64,000 nucleotides of DNA from Dehalococcoidia bacterium (GCA_009693115.1 SHXW01000012.1:1-64000); one strand, 5' to 3'; numbered from the stretch's first letter, positions 17,074-26,662 are shown. Translations and numbers: made by a program. Notes: generated by a model not told the origin, from the letters alone.

Positions 17074-18014
17074 TACAAACGCACCCGCGGGTCGAAGAAT
17101 GCGTACGACAGGTCAACCAACAGGTTGACCATTACGTAAATGAACGCCAGGAGCATGAGCAGGGACTGGACGACCGGGAAGTCGCGCCTGCCCACAGACT
17201 CTGTCACCAGTCGTCCGAGGCCGGGTATGGTGAAAACCGTCTCAGTCACCACTACACCCGTTATCAGTCCGGCGGCCAGAAAACCAATCACCGTGACTAT
17301 CGGGATCGCCGCCGCCCTCAGAGCGTGGCGGAACAATACACTCCGCTCGGCCAGCCCTTTGGAACGGGCTGTGCGGATGTAGTCCTCCCGGAATACCTCA
17401 AGCAAGGACGCCCGCGTCATTCTGACGATGGTCGCCGAGCCCGTAATTCCTAGCAGGCAGACCGGGAGCGTGAGAGAGCGGACATATCCGGTCACGCTCT
17501 CATTAAGAGATACGAAACCAATCACCGGGAACCACCTTAGGTTCACGGCAAAGACATAAATAAGAATGAGTCCCAGCCAGAAACCGGGTATGGAAATCCC
17601 GAGCGCCGCCCACAGCTGGCCAAGCCTGTCCCACTTCGTGCCCACCTTCCATGCCGCCATGACGCCGATCGGAACCCCGAGCGTGACTGCAAGCAACCCG
17701 CCAAACATGGCGAGGCTCAACGTAGGCGCTATTCGCGTACTTACGAGCTCCGCAATGGACTTGCCATTGAATATGGAATGACCAAGGTCGCCGCGGACTG
17801 TCCGACCGACCCACTCTGTGAACTGCTCCCATACAGGCTTGTCCAGACCAAGCTCAGTACGTAGCTTTTTCACATCGTCGGGGCCGGCGTAGTCTCCTGC
17901 CATGATGTTCGCCGCATCACCCGGCGCCAGGTGAACCAGCGAAAACGCCACCAGGCCCACAAAAATGAGGACCGGCACGGTTGCGAGCAGTCTCTTGGCG
18001 ATATATGCAGTCAT
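17073..18014 (-). CDS. Dipeptide ABC transporter permease (DppB/OppB type)
   Basis: 313 residues with six helices. The N-terminus AYIAKRLLATVPVLIFVGLV and FSLVHLAPGDAAN are family-typical, GDLGHSIFNGKSI marks the first periplasmic loop, and EDYIRTARSKGLAERSVLFRHALR is the EAA loop. The end (YAFFDPRVRL) is standard for DppB. It is the partner of the DppC-type permease and lies 185 bp downstream of the solute-binding lipoprotein, with a strong hairpin in between that could limit read-through. Confidence 0.92.
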   Translation of the reverse strand: MTAYIAKRLLATVPVLIFVGLVAFSLVHLAPGDAANIMAGDYAGPDDVKKLRTELGLDKPVWEQFTEWVGRTVRGDLGHSIFNGKSIAELVSTRIAPTLSLAMFGGLLAVTLGVPIGVMAAWKVGTKWDRLGQLWAALGISIPGFWLGLILIYVFAVNLRWFPVIGFVSLNESVTGYVRSLTLPVCLLGITGSATIVRMTRASLLEVFREDYIRTARSKGLAERSVLFRHALRAAAIPIVTVIGFLAAGLITGVVVTETVFTIPGLGRLVTESVGRRDFPVVQSLLMLLAFIYVMVNLLVDLSYAFFDPRVRL

Positions 18015-18080
18015 GGGTCAGTATGCGTTTCCGTTACGATCCGTTTCAGTGTGGTCGCCGGGACGGGGAGGGTGCCTCTG

Positions 18081-18126
18081 ACAGCAAACTGCGGGCGCCC
18101 GTTCGCGAGCGCCCGCAGTTTGCTGT
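18081..18126 (-). terminator. Hairpin between binding-protein and permease genes
   Basis: 18-bp perfect arms (18081-18098 and 18109-18126) with a 10-nt loop lie between the solute-binding protein gene and its permeases. Partial termination or 3'-end protection here would give more binding protein than channel, as is common for such transporters. This role is inferred from position. Confidence 0.6.
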
Positions 18127-18199
18127 GCGTCTGCTGCACGGTCAATGCCAGTAATTCGTCGTCACGTTCTTCAGGCTGGCTGTGCCGGCATCCTGTCGC

Positions 18200-19987
18200 C
18201 TATTTGGTCCGCCATGCGTTGTACACGTTGAAGGGCAGCCCGAAGTCGGTGCGGGCGCCTATCACCGTCTTCCGGAGAGCCACAGCGTTGTACGTGTCGC
18301 CGAAGGACAGGTAAGGGATGTCATCCCAGAACACCTTCTGCATGTCCTTCACGATCTGGAGCTGCTGCGTCGCGGATGTCGCCCGCGCCAGCTTGTTCAT
18401 GCCCGCCGTCATCTGGCCGGACTCGTCCTGATACTTGTTCCAGTACGTGTTCTTGCCAAGGGATGAGTTCAGGAGCGGGTTCGCGCCCCAGGCGCCTCCG
18501 CCCGCCGTGTTGAACGCGTCCCAGAGTTCAGGCTTCTCGCGCCAGTTGGTCTGGGTGGCCCAGTCGGTGGCCTTGAAGTCAACCTTCAGACCGATCTCCG
18601 CCAACACCTGGCGAGAGACCTCGGCGGGAGCGGCGTGCTGTGGCACGTCCTGCGGAGACAAGACGACCACGGTCTTGCCCAATGCTCCAGCGGCTATGAT
18701 CAGTTGCTTGGCTTTCTCCAGGCCTCCCTTGTTGCGAGCGTTGTAGATGCCCTCGGAGTAGTCCGCAAAACCGCCCCATTTGGTGCCGCAGAGCATCATC
18801 GAGGGGCAGAGCGTCCAGAAACGGCTGTCGCCGTATCCCGCCCTCATGGCGTCCTCAACGGGGTAAGCCATTGCGAACGCCTGGCGGACGCGCTTGTCCG
18901 TGAACACACCGTTCACGTTGTCAAGCCAGACGCCGGGCCGGTTGGAGTTGTTCCTGATGATGTTGATGCTGATTTCCGGGTTGGTCACCAGCGAGTCGTA
19001 AAACGAACTGTCTATGCCAGTGTCAATAATGTCGATCTGGCCCACGCGCAGCGCGGCGATTCGGGCGTTGGCATCTGGCACGATCACATATTTGACCGTG
19101 TCGTAGTAAGCAACCTTCTTCCCGGCCATGAACGAGAACTCGCCGCCGACCGGCTGATAGTCGGTGTAGCGGGAAATCTGTGCGTACCCGCCCGGCACAT
19201 ATGTGTCGAACTTGTAGGGTCCGGTGCCGATCATGACGGCTGCGCCCGTCGCAGCCGGCACGTTATACATCTCCGGGGGCATGATGTATGGGTAGTAGCC
19301 GCCGATGCGGGCCATAGACTCAATGACGAGGGCGGTCGGCTCGGTCATCGTGACTTCGAACCGCAGATCGTCAATGGGCTTTACGCCGTCTATGAAGCCG
19401 AAGACGATGGAGCCAAAATTGTCGCGCTCCGCCCAACGTTTCCAAGACTTGACCGCGTCTTCCGCAGTCATGACGCGCCCGTTGTGGAACTTGATGCCCG
19501 AGCGCAGCTTGAATTCCCAGCGCTTGCCGTCAGCCGACACCTGCCAAGTGTCAATCAGAAGGGGCTGCGCTACGAGTTTCAGGTCATAGCCGAACAGGAA
19601 CTCCTGCACGGCGTAGGCGATTGTGTTGGCAGTGGTACCCGTTGTGCGGTGCACGTCCAGGGTCGAAATGTCGCCCAGGAGCGACACGTTCAACTGGCCT
19701 CCCATGCGGCTCTTCTCGTCAATCACAGGCACCTGCAAGGCAGGGGCAGAAGTTGCTGTCGCGATCGGAGCAGCCGGAGCCGTCGTGGCTACGGGCGCTG
19801 CTGCTGCCGTTGCAGCAGGCACAGCCGGCTTTGCAGTGGCAGCAGCGGCAGGCTTCTGGGGCGCCGCCGGGGCCTGGGTGGCAGCCGCCGGAACCGCCTC
19901 ATCGCCGCCGCACGCAGCGGCGGCGATGACAGCGCCGCTGATGAGCATGGCGAAGATCAGGGTCTTATAGCGGACGATGAGACGCAT
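18200..19987 (-). CDS. Extracellular solute-binding lipoprotein, family 5 (peptide/nickel type)
   Basis: 595 residues. A signal peptide ends in a lipobox (AAAACGG), followed by an Ala/Pro/Thr-rich linker of about 50 residues. The family 5 periplasmic binding fold then begins at GGQLNVSLLGDISTLDVHR. Family marks include WEFKLRSGIKFHNGRVMTAEDAV and GTGPYKFDTYVPGGY. A Cys pair occurs in CPSMMLCGT near residue 392 and recurs in the second binding protein. It captures peptides or similar amides outside the membrane for the permeases downstream. Its ATG has a GGAGC-type site. Confidence 0.92.
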   Translation of the reverse strand: MRLIVRYKTLIFAMLISGAVIAAAACGGDEAVPAAATQAPAAPQKPAAAATAKPAVPAATAAAAPVATTAPAAPIATATSAPALQVPVIDEKSRMGGQLNVSLLGDISTLDVHRTTGTTANTIAYAVQEFLFGYDLKLVAQPLLIDTWQVSADGKRWEFKLRSGIKFHNGRVMTAEDAVKSWKRWAERDNFGSIVFGFIDGVKPIDDLRFEVTMTEPTALVIESMARIGGYYPYIMPPEMYNVPAATGAAVMIGTGPYKFDTYVPGGYAQISRYTDYQPVGGEFSFMAGKKVAYYDTVKYVIVPDANARIAALRVGQIDIIDTGIDSSFYDSLVTNPEISINIIRNNSNRPGVWLDNVNGVFTDKRVRQAFAMAYPVEDAMRAGYGDSRFWTLCPSMMLCGTKWGGFADYSEGIYNARNKGGLEKAKQLIIAAGALGKTVVVLSPQDVPQHAAPAEVSRQVLAEIGLKVDFKATDWATQTNWREKPELWDAFNTAGGGAWGANPLLNSSLGKNTYWNKYQDESGQMTAGMNKLARATSATQQLQIVKDMQKVFWDDIPYLSFGDTYNAVALRKTVIGARTDFGLPFNVYNAWRTK

Positions 19988-20214
19988 GAGAAGCTCCTTG
20001 TTTGTGGTTCAGACGTTACCCCGTGCAGCGGCCATAGTATGCACCGAATTAGCCGGTGTCTCAACCCCGCTGATCCCGCCCGTGCCTTTGGCAGTTTGGA
20101 ATCAGATCATGGCCGACCTCACCCGGAGGTGGCGTGGCAGGGTGTCAAGTCCTTGAAAAGAGCTTTTAACAACAGGCGTGACCGCAGAGCACAGTGCGTC
20201 GTTGACGCCACGGT

Positions 20215-21135
20215 CTACTGCGTTGAACGTTCCAGCCGGCCGCGTAGTTTCGGGTCAAGATAGTCCCGGAGCGCATCACCTATCAACACAACTGCCAGGA
20301 CCGTCGCCGTCAAGAACAGGCCGGGGAAGAACGAGATCCAGAAGGCGACCTGCACGTATCCCTGTCCTGTGGCCACGATGTTCCCCCAGCTGGGGATGTA
20401 TTCCGGTGTGCCAGCGCCCAGGAAGCTGAGGCTGGCCTCGGCAAGGATCGTCGAGGCAAGTGTGAACGTGGCCTGCACGATGATGAGGTTAAGTGTGTTC
20501 GGAGCGATGTGGACCATAAGGATCCGCGGCACCCGCGCCCCCATCCCGCGCGCAGCGTCAACGTAGGCAGTTTCCCGTAGCGTCAGCACCGCGCCGCGCA
20601 CTAGCCTTATTTTGCCGGCTGTGCCGGTAACCGACAGGGCTATGATCACGTTTCGAATGCCGGAGTTGGGCATGAGAGCGATCAGCGCCAGCGCGAGCAG
20701 GATGCTTGGGAAGGCGAGCAGCCCGTCCACGAAGCGCATGACGACGTTGTCAAGCAACCGCGAGTAGCCGACGATCAGGGCCACCACCGTGCCGATCATC
20801 GTTGTAATGAGCGTGACTGCGAATCCGATCATCAGTGAAAGCCGCGCCCCGGCGATGGTGCGGTCAAAGACGTCCCTGCCTGCGGTATCTGTGCCGAACC
20901 AGTGCTGGACGCCAGGGCCGATCAAGCGGTTAATGGGGTCTACTCGGGTGTAGTCGGTGCGCGTGATGAAAGTGCCGAAAATGGCCATGGACGCCATGAT
21001 GAGCAGGATGACGGCGCCGATCAGCACGGTGGGTTCGCGGCGCAGGACGTGCACTGTGCCGCGGTACGCACGTTGGACGCGCTCCTGGAAGGTGGGCGCC
21101 ATATAGAGGGGTGCGTTACGAGTCGTGGTGCTCAT
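20215..21135 (-). CDS. Dipeptide ABC transporter permease (DppC type), second set
   Basis: 306 residues. An N-terminal arm precedes six helices. HWFGTDTAGRDVFDRTIAGA is the family signature, DAARGMGARVPRILMVHIAPN the EAA loop, and GDALRDYLDPKLR the typical C-terminus. It is a paralogue of the permease at 16153-17073. Its start overlaps the DppB-type stop by 4 bp. No ATPase genes follow this set, so it probably uses the ATPases at 13381-15434. Confidence 0.92.
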   Translation of the reverse strand: MSTTTRNAPLYMAPTFQERVQRAYRGTVHVLRREPTVLIGAVILLIMASMAIFGTFITRTDYTRVDPINRLIGPGVQHWFGTDTAGRDVFDRTIAGARLSLMIGFAVTLITTMIGTVVALIVGYSRLLDNVVMRFVDGLLAFPSILLALALIALMPNSGIRNVIIALSVTGTAGKIRLVRGAVLTLRETAYVDAARGMGARVPRILMVHIAPNTLNLIIVQATFTLASTILAEASLSFLGAGTPEYIPSWGNIVATGQGYVQVAFWISFFPGLFLTATVLAVVLIGDALRDYLDPKLRGRLERSTQ

Positions 21136-22103
21136 CCCCCATACCTCACGCGCGGGTCAACATAGGCGTAGAGGATGTCCACAGCCAGGTTGATCGTAAT
21201 AAAGGTGGTGGAGGCCAGCATGAGCAGGCCCTGGATGATGGGGTAGTCGCGCCGTGCGATGGCTTCTACAAGCATCCTGCCCAACCCCGGGATGGCAAAG
21301 ATGCGTTCGGTAACCACTAATCCGGTGGCCAGTCCAGCGAGGCTTCCGCCGATCACGGTGACGATGGGGATCGCGGCGGGCCGGAAGGCGTGCCGCAGGA
21401 AAACTCTGATCTCACTCAGGCCTTTTGCCCGAGCAGTGCGGACGTAGTCTTCTCGGAGCACCTCCAGCATGGCGGAACGGGTGATGCGGGATATGAAAGC
21501 GGAAGCGAGCACGCTGTTTACCAGTACGGGGAGGAACATGCTGTGGAGGTGTGACGGGAGGGTGCGGCCGAACGCGCCCAAGCTCGAAATGTCAACTGGG
21601 GCGTAGCCGATGACAGGGAACCAGTTCAGGTTTACGGCGAACCCCCAAATGAGCAAGAAGGCCAACCAGAAACCGGGTGTGGCGAACCCTATCACCGCAA
21701 AGACCATTAGAGCGCGGTCAAGTTTGGCCCCGGCTTTCCACGCTGCCAGCATCCCCAAGGATACCCCGAGGAGGGATGAGACGATGATGATCTGGATGCC
21801 CAGCGACACCGTTGGTTGGATACGGGGCCGGATGAGCATAGTGATCTCTCGTTTGGAGAAGATCGAAGTGCCCAGGTCCCCGTGGATCATCCGCGAGCCC
21901 CACCTGCCAAGCTGCACGTGGTAGGGCTTGTCAAAACCAAGCTGGTGCCGGATCTCCTCAAGCTGCTCTGGTGTGGCTTCATCACCGCCGATGATGGCGG
22001 CAGGGTCGCCGGGCGCGATGTAGAGCAGCGAGAACGTGATGATCCCGACGATGATTATGACTGGGATGGATGTGAGGAGGCGTTGCGCGATATAGCGGCG
22101 CAT
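21132..22103 (-). CDS. Dipeptide ABC transporter permease (DppB type), second set
   Basis: 323 residues with six helices. It starts RRYIAQRLLTSIPVIIIVG and carries the FSLLYIAPGDPAAI segment, GDLGTSIFSKREI periplasmic loop, EDYVRTARAKGLSEIRVFLRHAFR as EAA loop, and DILYAYVDPRVRYGG at the end. It is a paralogue of the permease at 17073-18014. It lies 136 bp downstream of the second solute-binding protein, with a GC-rich hairpin between. Confidence 0.92.
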   Translation of the reverse strand: MRRYIAQRLLTSIPVIIIVGIITFSLLYIAPGDPAAIIGGDEATPEQLEEIRHQLGFDKPYHVQLGRWGSRMIHGDLGTSIFSKREITMLIRPRIQPTVSLGIQIIIVSSLLGVSLGMLAAWKAGAKLDRALMVFAVIGFATPGFWLAFLLIWGFAVNLNWFPVIGYAPVDISSLGAFGRTLPSHLHSMFLPVLVNSVLASAFISRITRSAMLEVLREDYVRTARAKGLSEIRVFLRHAFRPAAIPIVTVIGGSLAGLATGLVVTERIFAIPGLGRMLVEAIARRDYPIIQGLLMLASTTFITINLAVDILYAYVDPRVRYGG

Positions 22104-22187
22104 TGACTTCAGCCCGCCTGACCTGGGAAGGGCGCGTTGCCACGGAATGGGCCGCGCATGTGAAAAAAGTGTGTGGCTTCGGAAACG

Positions 22188-22222
22188 GAGCGGCGGGGGA
22201 CTTTTGACATCCCCCGCCGCTC
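22188..22222 (-). terminator. Hairpin between second binding protein and its permeases
   Basis: 13-bp perfect arms (GAGCGGCGGGGGA and complement) around CTTTTGACA sit just past the binding-protein stop. The position parallels the hairpin at 18081-18126 in the first set. Confidence 0.6.
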
Positions 22223-22239
22223 GTCAGGACTCAGACGTC

Positions 22240-24072
22240 CTACTTCTTCTGGAACCACTTGTTTGCCGGGAGCTGGTCAGCCGGGCCGCCACCGCCGACT
22301 ATGCCCCGCATGTCTGCACGTGCCGCCCAGCGGCTGAAGAACTCGCCAACCTGGAGGAAGATTGCGTCCTCATAGAAGTAGGCTTGGAAGTCATCCATGA
22401 TCTGCTTCTGCTTCGCGACGTCAGTTTCCTTGGCGAGCTTGGTCAGGCTATCCCTGCCCTTGCCCGGGACGTCCTGATACTTGTTGAACCAGCCGTTGTA
22501 CTGGATTTCACCAAAAGCCAAGTGCCCGACCGGACCGGTGCGAACCGACGAGCCGGACCATGTGTGGAAGAACTCCCACAGTTCCGGGTCTGCGCGGCGG
22601 GTCACCATGGTCGCCCAGTCCATAACCAAGAACTCAACGTTGAATCCGATGTCCGCCAGAACCTCACGGCTGACCTGGGCTGCGGCGTGAGCCGGCTGAC
22701 GGTCAGTCGGGTCCATCAGGCGGACCTTCATCCCGGCCATGCCGAGAGCAGCGATCTTCGCCTTGGATTCGGCGGTCTTCTTTGCGTAGTAGTTGCCAGC
22801 CGCGCCTGCCGAACTCTCCCAGTCAGTGCCGCACTGCATGAGGGACGGGCAGAGGCGGTAGGAGTTCTTGTTGCCCGCGGCAAGGAGCAGTGCCTTTTCG
22901 TTGTCGTAGGCCTGTATGAACGCCCTGCGGGCCTCCACATTGTTGAACGGAGGCTTCAGGTGGTTGAAGTGGCCGAGTAGCCGGTTGGGCGCCATGCTAA
23001 CCAGCTGGATCTTCGTGTTCTTCTCCAGGCGGACGGCAAGGTCAGCCGGGAACTCCTGAGCCATATCCACTTCGCCTGCTTCAAGAGCGGCGACGCGGGT
23101 GGTCTGGTCCGGGATCTCTATGTATTCGACGCGGTCGAGGTAGGCGGTCTGCCGTCCTGCGGCCCCATCTGTCTTTTCCGGGCTGGCCTTGTAGTCAGCG
23201 AAACGAACCATGCTCCAGCGGTCGCCGGGGGTCCATTTCTCGAACTTGTAAGGGCCGGTCCCGATTGGGTCGCCCTTGGCGGTTTCCTTCTGTGGCACTG
23301 CCGACCATGCCTCTGACTGGATCAGTGGCTGGAAATTCTGCGGCCCGAGCCCGAATGGCACAAGGCCCGTCGGCTCCTTCAGGTTGATCGTAAAGGTCAG
23401 GTCATCCACGACTTTCACGTAGTCCGTGAACACCGGCGTCCCGAACTGCGCCTGCACCAGCTTGAAGACAGCAGCAGCGTCCTTCTGGCGGTTGAGCGTG
23501 GCTATGACCTGTTTGGTGGTCAGGGGCGTCCCGTCATGGAACTTGACTCCACTGCGGATGCGGAACGTCCACGTCTTGCCGTCCCCGCTGCTGATCCATG
23601 ACTCAGCCAACTGCTTGCCGAGGGCGTACTGCTCAGTGTGCGCCAGCAGCAGTTCCTGGATTGAATAGGTCACGTTGTGCGTCCCGGACGCCGTCGTCCA
23701 GTTGGGGTCGAAGCTCTGGACGCTGCCGGAAGCGGCGATTTTCAGCGAGCCGCCGGCCTTCTGGCTCTCCGGCACCGCCGCCACGACAGCAGTTGCGGTG
23801 GCCGTCTGGATCACGACGACGGTCTGTTGGACGATCTTCTCTACTGGCTTTTCCACGACGACGGTCTGTTGGATGATCTTCTCTACTGGCTTTTCCACGA
23901 TGACGGTTTGCTTAACGATCTTCTCTACTGGCTTTTCCACGATGACGGTCCTGTCTATCACGACAGGCGTAGGCACAACCGCCGGGGCTGCTTCGCCGCA
24001 TGCGGCGGTCACACCCAAAGCGGCAGCCGCAACAGCCAGCAGCGCCAATTTCAACGACAATGACCGTTTCAT
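22240..24072 (-). CDS. Extracellular solute-binding lipoprotein, family 5, with tandem-repeat stalk
   Basis: 610 residues. The signal peptide ends in VTAACGE. A stalk of three 14-residue repeats of the form TVIVEKPVEKIVQQ spans about residues 41-82, then the binding domain begins at GGSLKIAASGSVQSFDPN. WTFRIRSGVKFHDGTPLTTKQV and GTGPYKFEKWTPGDRW are family marks, and CPSLMQCGT near residue 406 matches the paired Cys of the first binding protein. It feeds the permeases downstream. An acylase gene lies 166 bp upstream on the same strand. Confidence 0.92.
   Translation of the reverse strand: MKRSLSLKLALLAVAAAALGVTAACGEAAPAVVPTPVVIDRTVIVEKPVEKIVKQTVIVEKPVEKIIQQTVVVEKPVEKIVQQTVVVIQTATATAVVAAVPESQKAGGSLKIAASGSVQSFDPNWTTASGTHNVTYSIQELLLAHTEQYALGKQLAESWISSGDGKTWTFRIRSGVKFHDGTPLTTKQVIATLNRQKDAAAVFKLVQAQFGTPVFTDYVKVVDDLTFTINLKEPTGLVPFGLGPQNFQPLIQSEAWSAVPQKETAKGDPIGTGPYKFEKWTPGDRWSMVRFADYKASPEKTDGAAGRQTAYLDRVEYIEIPDQTTRVAALEAGEVDMAQEFPADLAVRLEKNTKIQLVSMAPNRLLGHFNHLKPPFNNVEARRAFIQAYDNEKALLLAAGNKNSYRLCPSLMQCGTDWESSAGAAGNYYAKKTAESKAKIAALGMAGMKVRLMDPTDRQPAHAAAQVSREVLADIGFNVEFLVMDWATMVTRRADPELWEFFHTWSGSSVRTGPVGHLAFGEIQYNGWFNKYQDVPGKGRDSLTKLAKETDVAKQKQIMDDFQAYFYEDAIFLQVGEFFSRWAARADMRGIVGGGGPADQLPANKWFQKK
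23827..23952 (-). repeat. 42-bp in-frame tandem repeat (stalk of binding protein)
   Basis: Three near-identical 42-bp units encode 14-residue Val/Glu/Lys/Pro repeats directly after the lipid-anchored N-terminus. The pattern is consistent with an extended spacer; copy number may vary between strains by slippage. Confidence 0.85.
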
Positions 24073-24238
24073 TCCTTCGCTCCCTCTCCGTGAGACTTGC
24101 TACGTTTTACAGTGGCGATAGTATGCCAGCGGAAGTTGGCGCGCACAACACCACGGACGCGCCCCGCTCTTTCCGCCGAGATTTGACAATCGTGCAACTG
24201 GTCTCAAGTTAACGGCGTCGCACGGTCAATGGCCTGGG

Positions 24239-26662
24239 TCATTTCGCTTTGGAGCGCCGGACTGCAGCCTTCCCGGATGTGAAGGTCAGGACGTGCCGGG
24301 TGTGCTTTGATGCTTCGATGGGATCCAGCGGTAGGTAGTGATATCGTCCGCCGATCCACTCGGGCAGCTGGTCGCAGTAGTGCTGCGATCCCGGGTGGCC
24401 TGACTCTCCCTGTGCGTCCACAGCCCACAGGCCGGGCGGATTGGTGCTCATGTCTGCGATCAGACGGTAGTTCGCTCCCATGGGCGCCAGGTAGTTCGGG
24501 TCAAACCCCGTATTGCAGACGGTCACTCCGTTGCCCTTCACAGGCTGACCGCCGCGATTCAACAACTCTCCCAGATCGCCCACGCCGCCGAGGACGTGGC
24601 GCAGCACGATCTTGTGCGCCGCCCCCCACGTCCATTTCGCCATGTCTCTGCCGAAACGCTTCTCGAGGTCGGCGATGGACGAGAGCAGTGCCTTTGCGAT
24701 GGCCGGCATGCGGTCGGAGGGCTTCTTGAACCAGCCTGCCTGGTTGGCAGTGAGCAGGCGAGTCGCAAGTCCGCCCATCGCCCCGGCTACCCACTCAGCA
24801 GTGGAGCGATCAGCGAACCTCTGGTACGCCACTTCTCGGCTCCAGAAGGTGAAAAACGACTCAAAAAGGGTCGCCCCAACCTCACTCGTTTCGTACCGGC
24901 CGTCCCACTTTGCAAGATATCCCGCCGCCTCCCTCACTCTCCTATCCTTCGAATCCTTCAGGGCTGACCGCAGGCCCGGCAGGCAATCCACGGCCCGGAG
25001 CGAAAGAGCATCCTGGTGCATCGTGACCATGCCCGCCACGTCATGTTTCGGCTTGGACTCGATCATCTGGCGCACCCGCCTCGCGCGGTGGCCGCTGCTC
25101 CAGACGCCGGAGAGGGGATATGGGTAATCGTTGGGAGCAGGACGGTTGTTGGCGGTCGCCATCCAGCCGCGTTCAGGGTTGTCCAGATGCGGCATTCCCT
25201 TTTGGGGTATGAGGCTCTTCCACTGGTGCTCAGGCTCCCAGCCGGGGCGGTAGCCGCGCTCCCAGACGGTCCGCTCCGGGACATTCCCGCCTGCCTGGTA
25301 GGCGATATTCCCATCTGTGTCGGCAATCACCAGACTGAAAGTCGGCACACGCCAGCCGTCCATCGCCTTGCGGAAGGCAGGAATTGTTTTTGCCCGGTCC
25401 ATGTCCTGCATCGAGGCCGTCCAGTTGCAGTATGTCGATCCCAGCCAGCGAAGTGACACTGGGCCGGTGTCCTTCGCCTGGGCGGGCAGTAGTTCATCAA
25501 TTAGCGGCCCGTTGCGTGAATACAGGATCTTCTTGGTGACGGCGCGCTTCCCCTTGATTTTGATTGTCTCTGTGACCTCGCGGCCCTTTTCCCACTTGCC
25601 GTCATAGAAAAAGTAGCCGGGGCGTTTGGGGTCAGTCTTCTCTTGATAGATATCGCGCTGAGCGCAGATGTTGTTCGTGATACCCCACGCCAGCTTTTCA
25701 TTTCGACCAAACATGATCGCAGGCATCCCTGCGTAGGCCATGCCTGTCACATTGAATGATCCGCCCGACAGGTGCGCCTCATACCAGCAGGACACTGCCG
25801 CGAAGGCGATGTGCGGGTCGCTCGCCAGCAGGGGCTTGCCGGTCGTGGTCTTTTTGCCGGCTAGCACCCAGTTATTTGAACCCTGACCCTCATAAGGGTC
25901 GCCGATCGACGCTCCGACCAACTCTGACCCGGCGCGCCGCGTCTGGTACGACCCCTGTGGCAGGATGCTCTCGTCATCCGCTTCCCCTTCGAGGAAAGCG
26001 CGCCACATGGCGTTATCGCCTCCGAAGGTCCGCTTCGCCACCTCGGGGATGCAGAACACGGCCAGGCGGACGGTGAGATACCAGCGGAACTCGCCGGCTA
26101 TGGCGCACGAAGAAAGCGGGGACCATGGCTCCGGCTGGTATCCGAGCAGGTCGAATTCAATGGGGAGGCACCCCACAGAATCAGCGATAAGAGAGTTCAC
26201 ACCGTCGGAGAACCGTTCCAGCAGGCGCTTGGTTTCTGCTGGTAGACGTTTTGCTTCTGCCTCGGCGATGCGGTTCACGCCGCCGGTCCGCATCGCTATA
26301 TCGTTCTCCAGCCCGGCCTCGCCGATGATCTCTGACAGGCGCCCCTTGCCCTTGCGCTGGAGCCAGTCCATTTGAAAGACACGGTCCTGCGCCATGGCGT
26401 AGCCGTAAGCGAAGAACAAGCCGTCATCATTATCTGCGTAGATGTGCGGGATGCCCCACTCGTCGCGTTCGATTCGGGACGCCCCTTGCACTGCCCCTTT
26501 CCCCAGCGTTTTGCTGCCGGCAGGGGAGGGCACTCGTCGGGACAATTCGGCCCTCCACCACGCATCAAACTCCTGGCGCGTTATCCCAGCCTCCTTGCAT
26601 AGACCGGCTATCTTCGAGCCGGAGCCGAGTTTGAGAAGCATTTCCTTTGATGTGAGATTCAT
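24239..26662 (-). CDS. Penicillin-acylase-family Ntn hydrolase, apparently cytoplasmic
   Basis: 807 residues, the usual precursor size. The autocatalytic site and nucleophile Ser of the beta chain are in EGQGSNNWVLAGKKTTTGKP (near residue 265). The alpha-chain marker IERDEWGIPHIYADNDDGLFFAYGYAMAQDR and the NPERGWMATANNRP segment (carrying a catalytic-site Asn) are typical of the PF01804 family, which hydrolyses N-acyl amides. Most relatives carry a signal peptide; this one instead has about 50 polar residues with an AGITRQEFDAWW helix. The ATG at 26662 follows GAGGG. It heads a minus-strand run of two peptide transporters, suggesting that imported N-acyl compounds are cleaved inside the cell. 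Confidence 0.9.
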   Translation of the reverse strand: MNLTSKEMLLKLGSGSKIAGLCKEAGITRQEFDAWWRAELSRRVPSPAGSKTLGKGAVQGASRIERDEWGIPHIYADNDDGLFFAYGYAMAQDRVFQMDWLQRKGKGRLSEIIGEAGLENDIAMRTGGVNRIAEAEAKRLPAETKRLLERFSDGVNSLIADSVGCLPIEFDLLGYQPEPWSPLSSCAIAGEFRWYLTVRLAVFCIPEVAKRTFGGDNAMWRAFLEGEADDESILPQGSYQTRRAGSELVGASIGDPYEGQGSNNWVLAGKKTTTGKPLLASDPHIAFAAVSCWYEAHLSGGSFNVTGMAYAGMPAIMFGRNEKLAWGITNNICAQRDIYQEKTDPKRPGYFFYDGKWEKGREVTETIKIKGKRAVTKKILYSRNGPLIDELLPAQAKDTGPVSLRWLGSTYCNWTASMQDMDRAKTIPAFRKAMDGWRVPTFSLVIADTDGNIAYQAGGNVPERTVWERGYRPGWEPEHQWKSLIPQKGMPHLDNPERGWMATANNRPAPNDYPYPLSGVWSSGHRARRVRQMIESKPKHDVAGMVTMHQDALSLRAVDCLPGLRSALKDSKDRRVREAAGYLAKWDGRYETSEVGATLFESFFTFWSREVAYQRFADRSTAEWVAGAMGGLATRLLTANQAGWFKKPSDRMPAIAKALLSSIADLEKRFGRDMAKWTWGAAHKIVLRHVLGGVGDLGELLNRGGQPVKGNGVTVCNTGFDPNYLAPMGANYRLIADMSTNPPGLWAVDAQGESGHPGSQHYCDQLPEWIGGRYHYLPLDPIEASKHTRHVLTFTSGKAAVRRSKAK

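Noticed and set aside
18635-20263. 542-residue plus-strand ORF opposite the binding-protein gene
   Set aside because: His/Val/Arg-rich antisense shadow of an obvious lipoprotein gene.
23827-23952. CRISPR-like array
   Set aside because: The 42-bp repeats have no spacers and are coding. The 33-bp repeats at 48788-48919 are also coding.
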